Part shown: piece after piece, positions 24,695 to 31,513 of the stretch | Layout: each line of letters starts with the position of its first letter | Numbering within the stretch: position 1 is the first letter of the stretch | Origin: an uncultured Flavobacteriales bacterium | GTDB taxonomy: Bacteria; Bacteroidota; Bacteroidia; Flavobacteriales; UBA1820 | DNA length: 44,904 nt | Direction: 5' to 3' | Assembly: GCA_938023515.1 (NCBI GenBank) | Contig: CALJDR010000073.1 | Span: 1 to 44,904 of the forward strand | Program-made: the position numbers and the translations under genes | The notes under the pieces: model-generated | The model's input: only the letters and a program-made list of their open reading frames with translations | Told to the model about the DNA's origin: nothing | Database searches by the model: none

Positions 24695-25336
24695 ATGAAA
24701 AGCACCTGCAAGACCCCGATGGGCGAATTGGAGATCCATACGCTCGGCCATGCGAGCCTTCTGCTGCGTATCGGCAAATACGTGATCTACGTGGACCCGT
24801 ACAGCGAAGTATGCGATTATACCGGTATGCCCAAGGCAGACCTGATATTGATTACCCACGACCATTACGATCATCTGGATCCTAAGGCGCTCAAACCGAT
24901 CACTGCTGTTTCGACCACTGTGATCGGAAATCCCGATGTGGCCGAGCAGGTGAAAAATGCCATCAGCCTGCGAAACGGGGAGATGACCTCCTGGAACGGG
25001 ATCGCCATCAAAGCGGTGCCTGCCTACAATACCACAGGGCGCAACCCGGCCGGAGAATTCTTCCACCCCAAGAGTGTGGGAAACGGTTATGTGCTGAATT
25101 TTGATGGTTTCAGGATGTATATCGCCGGCGATACGGAACTTATCCCGGAAATGTCCTCCTGCAAAGGCATCGACGTGGCCTTCCTTCCAAAAAACCTTCC
25201 CTATACGATGAGCGACGAAATGTTCGTGCAGGCTGCCCGTACCATCGCTCCGAAAATACTTTACCCTTACCATTATTCCGAGGTGGACGTCGACGCTTTG
25301 CGCAAAGCCCTGCCCGGAATGGAAGTAAGGCTCTGA
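24695..25336 (+). CDS. MBL-fold metal-dependent hydrolase (UlaG-like)
   Basis: 213 residues from ATG 24695. Metallo-beta-lactamase fold: THDHYDHLD with His55, His57, Asp59 and His60 (HxHxDH), Asp34 region YVDPYSEV, a later metal-ligand Asp in YIAGDTELIPE, and the final His in PYHYSEVDVD. Begins with the family-typical GELEIHTLGHASLLLR. Such small UlaG-like hydrolases act on diverse phosphodiester or lactone substrates; the substrate here is unknown. Only 12 bp separate it from the GSCFA gene, so they form a two-gene operon, driven from the promoter at 24623-24653. Confidence 0.9.
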   Translation: MKSTCKTPMGELEIHTLGHASLLLRIGKYVIYVDPYSEVCDYTGMPKADLILITHDHYDHLDPKALKPITAVSTTVIGNPDVAEQVKNAISLRNGEMTSWNGIAIKAVPAYNTTGRNPAGEFFHPKSVGNGYVLNFDGFRMYIAGDTELIPEMSSCKGIDVAFLPKNLPYTMSDEMFVQAARTIAPKILYPYHYSEVDVDALRKALPGMEVRL

Positions 25337-25348
25337 TATTAAAAACAG

Positions 25349-26332
25349 ATGAAATTATCGCTGGATATTCCTATTCCCCGCCTGGAGCGCGGAGTTGATT
25401 ATCATTCCTGTATCCTTCTGTTGGGTTCGTGCTTTGCCTCCAATGTGGGCGAGCGGTTCCTCCAAGCCCGGTTCGATGCGGATGTTAACCCCTTTGGAGT
25501 ATTGTTCAACCCGTATTCCGTCTTCGACAGCATGGAACGGATTGTACGGCGGAAATATTTCACTTCGGCGGATTTTTTCGAGTCCGACGGCCGCTACCTG
25601 AGCCTGTCCCTGCACAGCGACCACAGCTATCCGGATGAGGAAACAGCGCTGCGGCAGGTGAACGGATTGGTGGATGCACTCCATGAAAAGGCAAAGGGAC
25701 TTACCCATGTGTTCTATACGTTCGGTACGGCCGAGGTGTTCCGCTACCTGCCTACGGGGGAGATATGTGCGAACTGCCATAAGGTTTCCCAGAAATACTT
25801 CTCGAAGGAGCGGATGGCGGCGGAAGAAATCGTCGGGATGGCACGCCGGGTTGAATCCCTATTGCGGGCGATCAATCCGGATGTGATAGTGATCTATACG
25901 GTGAGCCCTGTGCGTTACCTGAGCGAAGGGGCATTGGGCAACAGTGCCAGCAAAGGGACGCTTTTCTGTGCGATAGAGGAGCTGGCAGATGGCCAAAAGA
26001 ACGCCTACCTGCCGGCCTATGAGATCGTGATGGATGAACTGCGCGATTACCGTTTTTTCGGGGACGATATGGTGCATCCCAATGCATTGGCGGTGGAATA
26101 CCTTTGGCAGAAGATGGGCAGCGTGCTGTTTTCTGCCGATACACGCCGTACGATGGAGCAGGTGATGGCGATCGTCCGGGATGCGGCCCATAAACCCTTT
26201 AATCCCGGAGGAGAGCAATATCGGCGGTTTTGCCGGGCCGCCCTCGATAAAATAACGGCCTTGAAAGAAAGATTTCCCGGGATGGATTTTTCCCGCGAGG
26301 AACATTTTTTTAGGGAAGGAGACAGGACATAG
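25349..26332 (+). CDS. GSCFA domain protein
   Basis: 327 residues. The N-terminus carries the signature that names the family, LLGSCFASNVGERF (about 25-38), with NPFGVLFNPYSVF soon after and a C-terminal DDMVHPNALAVEYLW. The GSCFA family is an SGNH-hydrolase-like group, so the Gly-Ser-Cys block may be the nucleophile region and the DDMVHPN block its Asp-His pair; no reaction has been firmly assigned that I can cite. No signal peptide is seen, so it is predicted cytoplasmic. It follows the MBL hydrolase by 12 bp, likely co-transcribed. Confidence 0.88.
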   Translation: MKLSLDIPIPRLERGVDYHSCILLLGSCFASNVGERFLQARFDADVNPFGVLFNPYSVFDSMERIVRRKYFTSADFFESDGRYLSLSLHSDHSYPDEETALRQVNGLVDALHEKAKGLTHVFYTFGTAEVFRYLPTGEICANCHKVSQKYFSKERMAAEEIVGMARRVESLLRAINPDVIVIYTVSPVRYLSEGALGNSASKGTLFCAIEELADGQKNAYLPAYEIVMDELRDYRFFGDDMVHPNALAVEYLWQKMGSVLFSADTRRTMEQVMAIVRDAAHKPFNPGGEQYRRFCRAALDKITALKERFPGMDFSREEHFFREGDRT

Positions 26333-26420
26333 CGGCAGGGTATTCCTGGGCTGTTTTTGCTAAAATTTTCATAGATTGTAAATATAAGGCGCCGATTTAG
26401 TTAAAGATGTGCAAAAGGTA

Positions 26421-26451
26421 TTTGCGAAATCAAAAATATTAGCCAATTTTG
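26421..26451 (+). promoter_or_regulatory. Probable promoter of the DUF4136-like lipoprotein gene
   Basis: TTTG (26421-26424), 19-bp spacer, CAATTTTG (26444-26451; one mismatch at the first base). It overlaps the longer alternative start at 26449 and so supports the start at 26482. Confidence 0.5.
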
Positions 26452-26481
26452 TGCCTTGCGAAAATAAAAACAATAGACGCG

Positions 26482-27219
26482 ATGAGAAAAACATTCAAAA
26501 GCATTAAAACATTGGCCGTATCGGCTTTGTGTATCGTCCTGTTCGCCGGTTGCACGAAGGACGATTTCCTGAACAAGATATCCGATACGTACACGGTCCT
26601 TACTAATTCGAGTTCCAAGTTCTACAACAAGGAAGATGGTAAGGTGTGGGAAATACAGGAGGCCAATGGAAACGTGAAATATTATGTAAATCCGAATGTT
26701 TACATGATCTCCGGAATAGAGGATGCCAAGATCAGCGATGCTTCTGCCGAGTATGTACGGTTGATCAAAGAGCAGATGGATGCTTATGGATATATTTCTA
26801 CGGACAATGAAGACGAAGCCGATATTCTGATCAATGCAGTCAATTTTCGCCTCCGGTATTCTGGAATTGTATGGGTTCCAGGGTCTTATATCGATCCGTA
26901 TTATAATTTCTGGGGCGGTTATTATCCGTGGCTGTATCCTTTTTTGATATCTGTAGTGACCAATAAGGTGTTAATCGAGGCTGTCGATGCGGAATCTATG
27001 ACGGCCTACCGCAGCTGGTATAACGATATTTGGAGACCGGCCAATCAGGGTAAATATCCTTCCATTAGCAATGTGCCGGAAGACAAACGTCCGCTGACCG
27101 TGTGGAAGTGTGATATCAACGGCGAGTTGAGCTATGAAAACAATTCGGCGAACGACTCTTATGTGTTCAACCTTATTCCGCAGGCTTTTAAGCAATCGCC
27201 TTATCTGGATATAAACTAA
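26482..27219 (+). CDS. DUF4136-like lipoprotein
   Basis: 245 residues from ATG 26482. Lipoprotein signal peptide with lipobox LFAGC (Cys24). The mature part resembles the DUF4136 family of Bacteroidota: FYNKEDGKVWEIQEANG near the N-terminus, ADILINAV in the middle, an aromatic stretch YYNFWGGYYPWLYPF, then VLIEAVDAESM and W.NDIWRP. Function unknown; these are small envelope lipoproteins, often with a beta-barrel partner. The next gene, 39 bp downstream, encodes just such an outer-membrane barrel. Base composition here is somewhat more AT-rich than in the housekeeping genes. Confidence 0.82.
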   Translation: MRKTFKSIKTLAVSALCIVLFAGCTKDDFLNKISDTYTVLTNSSSKFYNKEDGKVWEIQEANGNVKYYVNPNVYMISGIEDAKISDASAEYVRLIKEQMDAYGYISTDNEDEADILINAVNFRLRYSGIVWVPGSYIDPYYNFWGGYYPWLYPFLISVVTNKVLIEAVDAESMTAYRSWYNDIWRPANQGKYPSISNVPEDKRPLTVWKCDINGELSYENNSANDSYVFNLIPQAFKQSPYLDIN

Positions 27220-27258
27220 CTGATAACCTAAGGTATTAAATCATAAAACCAGAATAAA

Positions 27259-27939
27259 ATGATAAGTAAAAAATATATAGCTGTAGCAGCCCTGATGTTC
27301 TGCTTTGCCGTTCAGGTTTCTGCCCAGTCCGTCGTTATTGAAAGGACTGGACGGGCAGCCACTTCATACTATACGCCGGAGAGAGGAGTGATCGTAGAGT
27401 TCAATATGGGATATATCAAAGGTTTTGGCGACGCTAACAATTATACGAATTCGACGCCGCTTCCCTCTTACCATATTGCAGTGGGGTATGCACTCGATGA
27501 AAGGTGGAAAATAGCCTTGGCCTACCAGAAATCCTATCTTCAGCAGGATATGGGATTCAGGACTTTTGTCAACGGGTACGAATCTGTTTACGGGCATGCG
27601 GTACGAAATATGGATTTCGACAATGTCCTGCTCAGCGGAGATTATTCGTTCCCTGTATCAAAATGGGTACGTCCTTTCGTCGGACTCTCGATCGGTATGT
27701 CGTCGGTAAAGATGTACACGGATGTGTCCAATACCTATCGGTTTGAGGACTCCAAATGGATGTTTACGGTAGTGCCTGAAGCCGGTATCCGCGGATATTT
27801 CGATAAAAACCTTACGGTCGGATACAAAGCTTCGGTATCTTACAACCAATACTTTGGAAGTTTGGAGATCATCGACGGGGCCGTATCATCGCCATCGTAC
27901 TTGCGGATCGGGGCAGGGGTTTTTGTGAAATTCCTTTAA
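27259..27939 (+). CDS. Outer-membrane beta-barrel protein (small OmpW/OmpX-like)
   Basis: 226 residues. Signal peptide MISKKYIAVAALMFCFAVQVSA, cleaved before QSVVIERTG. The mature protein alternates polar and aromatic/hydrophobic residues in a beta-barrel pattern (VEFNMGYIKGFGD, YHIAVGYALDERWKIALAYQ, LLSGDYSF, VGLSIGMSSVKMY) and ends LRIGAGVFVKFL with a C-terminal aliphatic/aromatic signature expected of barrels inserted by the BAM complex. Length fits an 8-stranded barrel. Probably one operon with the lipoprotein gene upstream. No specific ligand can be deduced. Confidence 0.85.
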   Translation: MISKKYIAVAALMFCFAVQVSAQSVVIERTGRAATSYYTPERGVIVEFNMGYIKGFGDANNYTNSTPLPSYHIAVGYALDERWKIALAYQKSYLQQDMGFRTFVNGYESVYGHAVRNMDFDNVLLSGDYSFPVSKWVRPFVGLSIGMSSVKMYTDVSNTYRFEDSKWMFTVVPEAGIRGYFDKNLTVGYKASVSYNQYFGSLEIIDGAVSSPSYLRIGAGVFVKFL

Positions 27940-27959
27940 TGGATACGCTTATGAATTAA

Positions 27960-27991
27960 AGAATCCCGCCAAAAGGCGGGATTCTTTTTTT
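27960..27991 (+). terminator. Terminator of the lipoprotein / barrel operon
   Basis: AGAATCCCGCC (27960-27970) pairs with GGCGGGATTCT (27975-27985) around AAAA, then T's to 27991. Confidence 0.92.
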
Positions 27992-28064
27992 GTTTTTACG
28001 GAAAAACGATGGAAGAATCGGGAAATTTGCTGCGACAAAAAAGTGTTTTTTAAGACAAAATGCT

Positions 28065-28072
28065 TAAATTTG
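28065..28072 (+). promoter_or_regulatory. -7 promoter box of the thrS operon
   Basis: TAAATTTG, 41 bp before the thrS ATG at 28114. T-rich sequence upstream but no clear TTG at the right distance. It falls inside the longer open frame starting at 28060, so that start is rejected. Confidence 0.58.
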
Positions 28073-28113
28073 CAGGCTCATTGTACCGTTTATATAAAAA
28101 GGCAAGACGAAAA

Positions 28114-30057
28114 ATGATCAAGATTACTTTCCCCGACGGGAGCGTAAAAGAATACCAGAGCGGGATTACCCCGTATGAAGTGGCCAAAAGCATCAGCGAA
28201 GGATTGGCCCGCAATATCATATCCGCATCGGCCAATGGCAAGACGGTGGAAACCACCACACCGCTGGGCGAAGATACGGCACTGGTACTGTATACCTGGG
28301 AGGATGAAGCCGGTAAACGCGCTTTCTGGCATTCTTCGGCCCACGTGCTTGCCCAGGCTATCCTGAAGTTCTATCCCGATGCCAAGCTGACGATAGGCCC
28401 AGCGATAGAGAACGGTTTTTACTATGACATCGATTTTGGTGACGAAAAGTTCACGGAGGCCGACTTCAAGAAAGTGGAGGACAAATTCCTCGAACTGGCC
28501 CGGGAAAAGAGCGATTTCCGTCTCCGAATGGCTTCCAAGGCCGAGGCTTTGGATTTCTATAAAAAAGAGAACAACCCCTATAAGGTCGAAATGATCGAGG
28601 CGCTGGAAGACGGGACGATCTCGTTCTGCGACCACAGCGATTTCACCGACCTCTGCCGGGGCGGACATATTCCCAATACGGGCCTTATCAAGGCTGTAAA
28701 GATACTTTCCGTAGCCGGAGCTTACTGGCGCGGGGACGAGAAAAATAAACAGCTTACCCGTGTGTATGCCATTTCTTTTCCGCAGGCGAAATTGCTTACG
28801 GAATATCTGGAGCGCATGGAAGAGGCAAAAAAACGTGACCACCGCAAGCTGGGTAAAGAACTCGAACTGTTCACCTTCTCACCGAAGGTGGGAGCCGGGC
28901 TCCCCTTGTGGCTGCCGAAAGGTACGGCCTTGCGCCGTCGTCTGGAAGACTTTTTGACCAAGGCCCAAAAGCGGGCCGGATATGAGATGGTGATGACCCC
29001 GCATATCGGCAGCAAGGAACTTTACGTTACTTCGGGTCATTTCGCCAAATACGGGAAAGACAGTTTCCAACCGATACATACGCCGGAAGAAGGAGAGGAA
29101 TACTTGCTCAAGCCGATGAACTGTCCTCACCACTGTGAGATATACAACTCTCATCCGTGGTCGTACCGCGACCTGCCGAAACGCTATGCGGAATTCGGTA
29201 CGGTGTACCGTTACGAACAGTCGGGAGAATTGCACGGACTGACGCGCGTACGCGGGTTCACGCAGGACGACGCACACCTTTTCTGCACGCCGGACCAGCT
29301 TTTGGAGGAATTCGAGAACGTGATAGATCTGGTGAAATACGTATTCGAATCCCTCGGGTTCGACGAATATACGGCACAGGTTTCGCTGCGCGATCCGAAC
29401 AATCCGGATAAATACATCGGCAGCGATGAGAACTGGGAAAAGGCCGAGAGCGCCATTATCAAGGCCGCTAAAGACAAAGGGCTCAAAACGGTGGTGGAAT
29501 ACGGCGAAGCAGCGTTCTACGGGCCGAAACTGGACTTCATGGTGCGCGATGCGATAGGCCGCAAGTGGCAGTTGGGCACGATCCAGGTGGATTACAACCT
29601 GCCGGAGCGTTTCGGGCTTACCTATACCGGCGCGGATAACCAACCGCACCGTCCGGTGATGATACACCGGGCTCCTTTCGGTTCGATGGAACGTTTCATC
29701 GCTATTTTGCTGGAATCCACCGGAGGCATATTCCCGTTGTGGCTCACTCCCCAGCAGGGTGTAGTGCTGCCCATCAGCGACAAATACAACGACTATGCCA
29801 AGAAAGTGGCCGCCGAACTTGACGCAAAGGATGTACGGGTGGAAGTGGACCAGCGCAATGAAAAAATAGGAAAGAAGATCCGCGACGCGGAGATGCAGAA
29901 GATACCTTTCATGATCGTAGTGGGCGAAAAAGAGGAGGCCGACGGTACAATTTCCGTACGCCGACATACCAAAGGCGATTTAGGTACGATGACGGTGGAT
30001 GCTCTGGCCGACTCAATCAACGAAGAAGTAAGCAAATCGATAAAACAATTCAAATAA
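28114..30057 (+). CDS. thrS: Threonyl-tRNA synthetase
   Basis: 647 residues from ATG 28114, the standard length. It charges tRNA-Thr. N-terminal TGS domain (MIKITFPDGSVKEY), editing domain with HSSAHVLAQAI and the CDHSDFTDLCRGGHI zinc-like motif, then the class-II catalytic core: KPMNCPHHCEIY with the zinc Cys, RYEQSGELHGLTRVRGFTQDDAHLF, MIHRAPFGSMERF with the zinc His, and the C-terminal anticodon domain starting at LWLTPQQGVVLPI. Heads the thrS-infC-rpmI-rplT operon, the usual arrangement across bacteria. Confidence 0.98.
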   Translation: MIKITFPDGSVKEYQSGITPYEVAKSISEGLARNIISASANGKTVETTTPLGEDTALVLYTWEDEAGKRAFWHSSAHVLAQAILKFYPDAKLTIGPAIENGFYYDIDFGDEKFTEADFKKVEDKFLELAREKSDFRLRMASKAEALDFYKKENNPYKVEMIEALEDGTISFCDHSDFTDLCRGGHIPNTGLIKAVKILSVAGAYWRGDEKNKQLTRVYAISFPQAKLLTEYLERMEEAKKRDHRKLGKELELFTFSPKVGAGLPLWLPKGTALRRRLEDFLTKAQKRAGYEMVMTPHIGSKELYVTSGHFAKYGKDSFQPIHTPEEGEEYLLKPMNCPHHCEIYNSHPWSYRDLPKRYAEFGTVYRYEQSGELHGLTRVRGFTQDDAHLFCTPDQLLEEFENVIDLVKYVFESLGFDEYTAQVSLRDPNNPDKYIGSDENWEKAESAIIKAAKDKGLKTVVEYGEAAFYGPKLDFMVRDAIGRKWQLGTIQVDYNLPERFGLTYTGADNQPHRPVMIHRAPFGSMERFIAILLESTGGIFPLWLTPQQGVVLPISDKYNDYAKKVAAELDAKDVRVEVDQRNEKIGKKIRDAEMQKIPFMIVVGEKEEADGTISVRRHTKGDLGTMTVDALADSINEEVSKSIKQFK

Positions 30058-30080
30058 GTCTAACTAAACATTTTTGAGCC

Positions 30081-30641
30081 ATCGCTTTAAACAATAACAG
30101 AAGGCCTTTCAGGGGTAGGGTAGAACCCCAGGCCCCCCAGCACAATATCAATGGCCATATCCGCGCCAGGGAAGTGCGTTTGGTCGGAGAAAATATCGAA
30201 CCGGGCGTATACACGCTTGAACAGGCCCAGCGTATAGCTGACGAACAAGGCGTAGACCTGGTCGAGATTTCTCCCACAGCCGATCCTCCCGTATGCCGGG
30301 TGGTGGATTACAGTAAATTCCTTTACGAGCAGAAGAAACGCCAGAAAGCGCTGAAAGCCAATGCGACCAAAGTGGTGCTGAAAGAGATCCGTTTTGGCCC
30401 GCAGACTGACGAGCATGACTACGAGTTTAAACGCAAGCATGCGATCCGTTTCCTCGAGGAAGGTTCCAAGATCAAGGCGTACGTGTTTTTCCGCGGGCGT
30501 TCGATCATTTACAAGGACCAAGGAGAAATCCTGTTGCTGCGTTTGGCTACCGATCTGGAAGAGTACGGAAAAGTGGATCAGATGCCCAAAGTGGAAGGCA
30601 AGCAGATGTTCATGCTGCTGTCTCCCAAGAAAAAGAAATAA
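30081..30641 (+). CDS. infC: Translation initiation factor IF-3, probable AUC start
   Basis: 186 residues if translation begins at ATC 30081. IF-3 binds the 30S subunit and rejects wrong start codons. The frame carries IRAREVRLVGENIEPG, PPVCRVVDYSKFLYEQKKRQ, VVLKEIRFGPQTDEHDY and the C-terminal FFRGRSI.YKDQGE block. Between the in-frame stop TGA (30075-30077) and the conserved IRARE motif there is no ATG, GTG or TTG; the only standard start, GTG 30174, lies inside the N-domain and would remove it. ATC 30081, directly after the stop, gives ALNNNRRPFRGR, a normal basic IF-3 tail. Rare AUU/AUC starts are established for infC autoregulation. 23 bp after thrS. Confidence 0.93.
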   Translation: MALNNNRRPFRGRVEPQAPQHNINGHIRAREVRLVGENIEPGVYTLEQAQRIADEQGVDLVEISPTADPPVCRVVDYSKFLYEQKKRQKALKANATKVVLKEIRFGPQTDEHDYEFKRKHAIRFLEEGSKIKAYVFFRGRSIIYKDQGEILLLRLATDLEEYGKVDQMPKVEGKQMFMLLSPKKKK

Positions 30642-30701
30642 GCGCTTACAACGGCGTTTGAAGATAAAACATCAGAGAGTTACTCAAAAACATTTCAAGT
30701 A

Positions 30702-30896
30702 ATGCCTAAATTAAAGACAAAATCCAGTGCCAAAAAGCGTTTCAAGCTCACGGCCAGTGGAAAGATCAAGAGGAAACACGCTTTTAAAAGCCACATCCTG
30801 ACCAAGAAAGAGACCAAGCGCAAGCACAACCTGACCAAATCCGGTCTGGTGGATGCGGCCGACATGAGCAGCCTGCGCAAGCAGCTTTGCCTGTAG
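30702..30896 (+). CDS. rpmI: 50S ribosomal protein L35
   Basis: 64 residues, very basic, with the L35 pattern MPKLKTKSSAKKRFKLTASG and KRKHAFKSHILTKK. Lies 60 bp after infC and before rplT in the conserved IF3-L35-L20 cluster. The C-terminal end, DMSSLRKQLCL, is normal for the family. Confidence 0.98.
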   Translation: MPKLKTKSSAKKRFKLTASGKIKRKHAFKSHILTKKETKRKHNLTKSGLVDAADMSSLRKQLCL

Positions 30897-31084
30897 TCCG
30901 GTCTTTTTTCCTAAAGATGGATAGGAAAGAAGGTTGTTTCCCCTGAACAGTTAAATACTGTCGGTTTTGCCGCCCGGCGTTCTCGGATGCTATAAGCGGC
31001 CAGTTATTAACCCTGCGGCGGGGCTCCTAAAGTGCGAAGGATGCGATATCCGAAGCCGCACGCCGCAAAAAAACAAATAAAATT
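30897..31084 (+). promoter_or_regulatory. Structured leader between rpmI and rplT (possible L20 autoregulatory RNA)
   Basis: A 188-nt noncoding gap, long for this cluster. The last part has a clear stem: GTGCG (31032-31036) with CGCAC (31057-31061), enclosing GGAT (31039-31042) with ATCC (31048-31051). A TCGGAT element near 30984 can pair with ATCCGA near 31048, and TGCGGC near 31014 with GCCGCA near 31055, so alternative long-range pairing is possible. The gap is GC-rich in its middle and ends in an A-rich run next to the rplT ATG. L20 autoregulation through an mRNA structure is well known in other bacteria; assigning it here is inference. Confidence 0.5.
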
Positions 31085-31429
31085 ATGTCAAGATCAGTAA
31101 ATGTCGTAGCTGCGCGCGAGCGCCGCAAAAAAATCCTCAAACTCGCCAAAGGTAACTATGGCGCGAGGAAAAATGTATGGACGGTGGCTAAGAACACCGT
31201 TGAAAAAGGTTTGGTTTATGCTTACCGCGACCGTAAGCAGAAAAAGCGCAATTTCCGTGCCTTGTGGATTATCCGTATCAGCGCAGGCTGCCGTGCATAC
31301 GGTGTGTCTTACTCGGTACTGATGGGCCGCCTGAAGAAAGCCGGCATCGAGCTCAACCGCAAGGTGCTTGCCGACCTGGCCCTGAACAATCCGGATGCGT
31401 TCAAAGCGATCGTAGAGAAAGTAAAATAA
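31085..31429 (+). CDS. rplT: 50S ribosomal protein L20
   Basis: 114 residues. Early assembly protein of the large subunit and, in several bacteria, translational repressor of its own operon. Opening MSRSVNVVAARERRKKILKLAKG and the blocks YAYRDRKQKKRNFRALWI.RI.A and LMGRLKKAGIELNRKVLADLA are typical. Complete; ends VEKVK before TAA. A terminator follows at 31471-31499. Confidence 0.98.
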   Translation: MSRSVNVVAARERRKKILKLAKGNYGARKNVWTVAKNTVEKGLVYAYRDRKQKKRNFRALWIIRISAGCRAYGVSYSVLMGRLKKAGIELNRKVLADLALNNPDAFKAIVEKVK

Positions 31430-31470
31430 ACCGTTCACCGAAACGAGAAAACTCCCCCGATGTTTTTATA

Positions 31471-31499
31471 ACCGCCCTTTTTAAAAGGGCGGTTTTTTT
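31471..31499 (+). terminator. Terminator of the thrS-infC-rpmI-rplT operon
   Basis: ACCGCCC (31471-31477) pairs with GGGCGGT (31487-31493), extended by T/A pairs in the loop, then seven T (31493-31499). Confidence 0.92.
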
Positions 31500-31500
31500 G

Positions 31501-31508
31501 TTACTTTG
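31501..31508 (+). promoter_or_regulatory. Possible -7 box directly before the Dna2-like gene
   Basis: TTACTTTG (one mismatch to TAnnTTTG) ends 5 bp before the ATG at 31514. Since transcription begins a few bases past this box, the mRNA might be leaderless. No -33 box can be picked out because the terminator stem occupies that spot. Confidence 0.35.
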
Positions 31509-31513
31509 TATCT

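Noticed and set aside
30174..30176. GTG as the infC start
   Set aside because: Lies inside the conserved REVRLVG block, so the N-domain would be cut.
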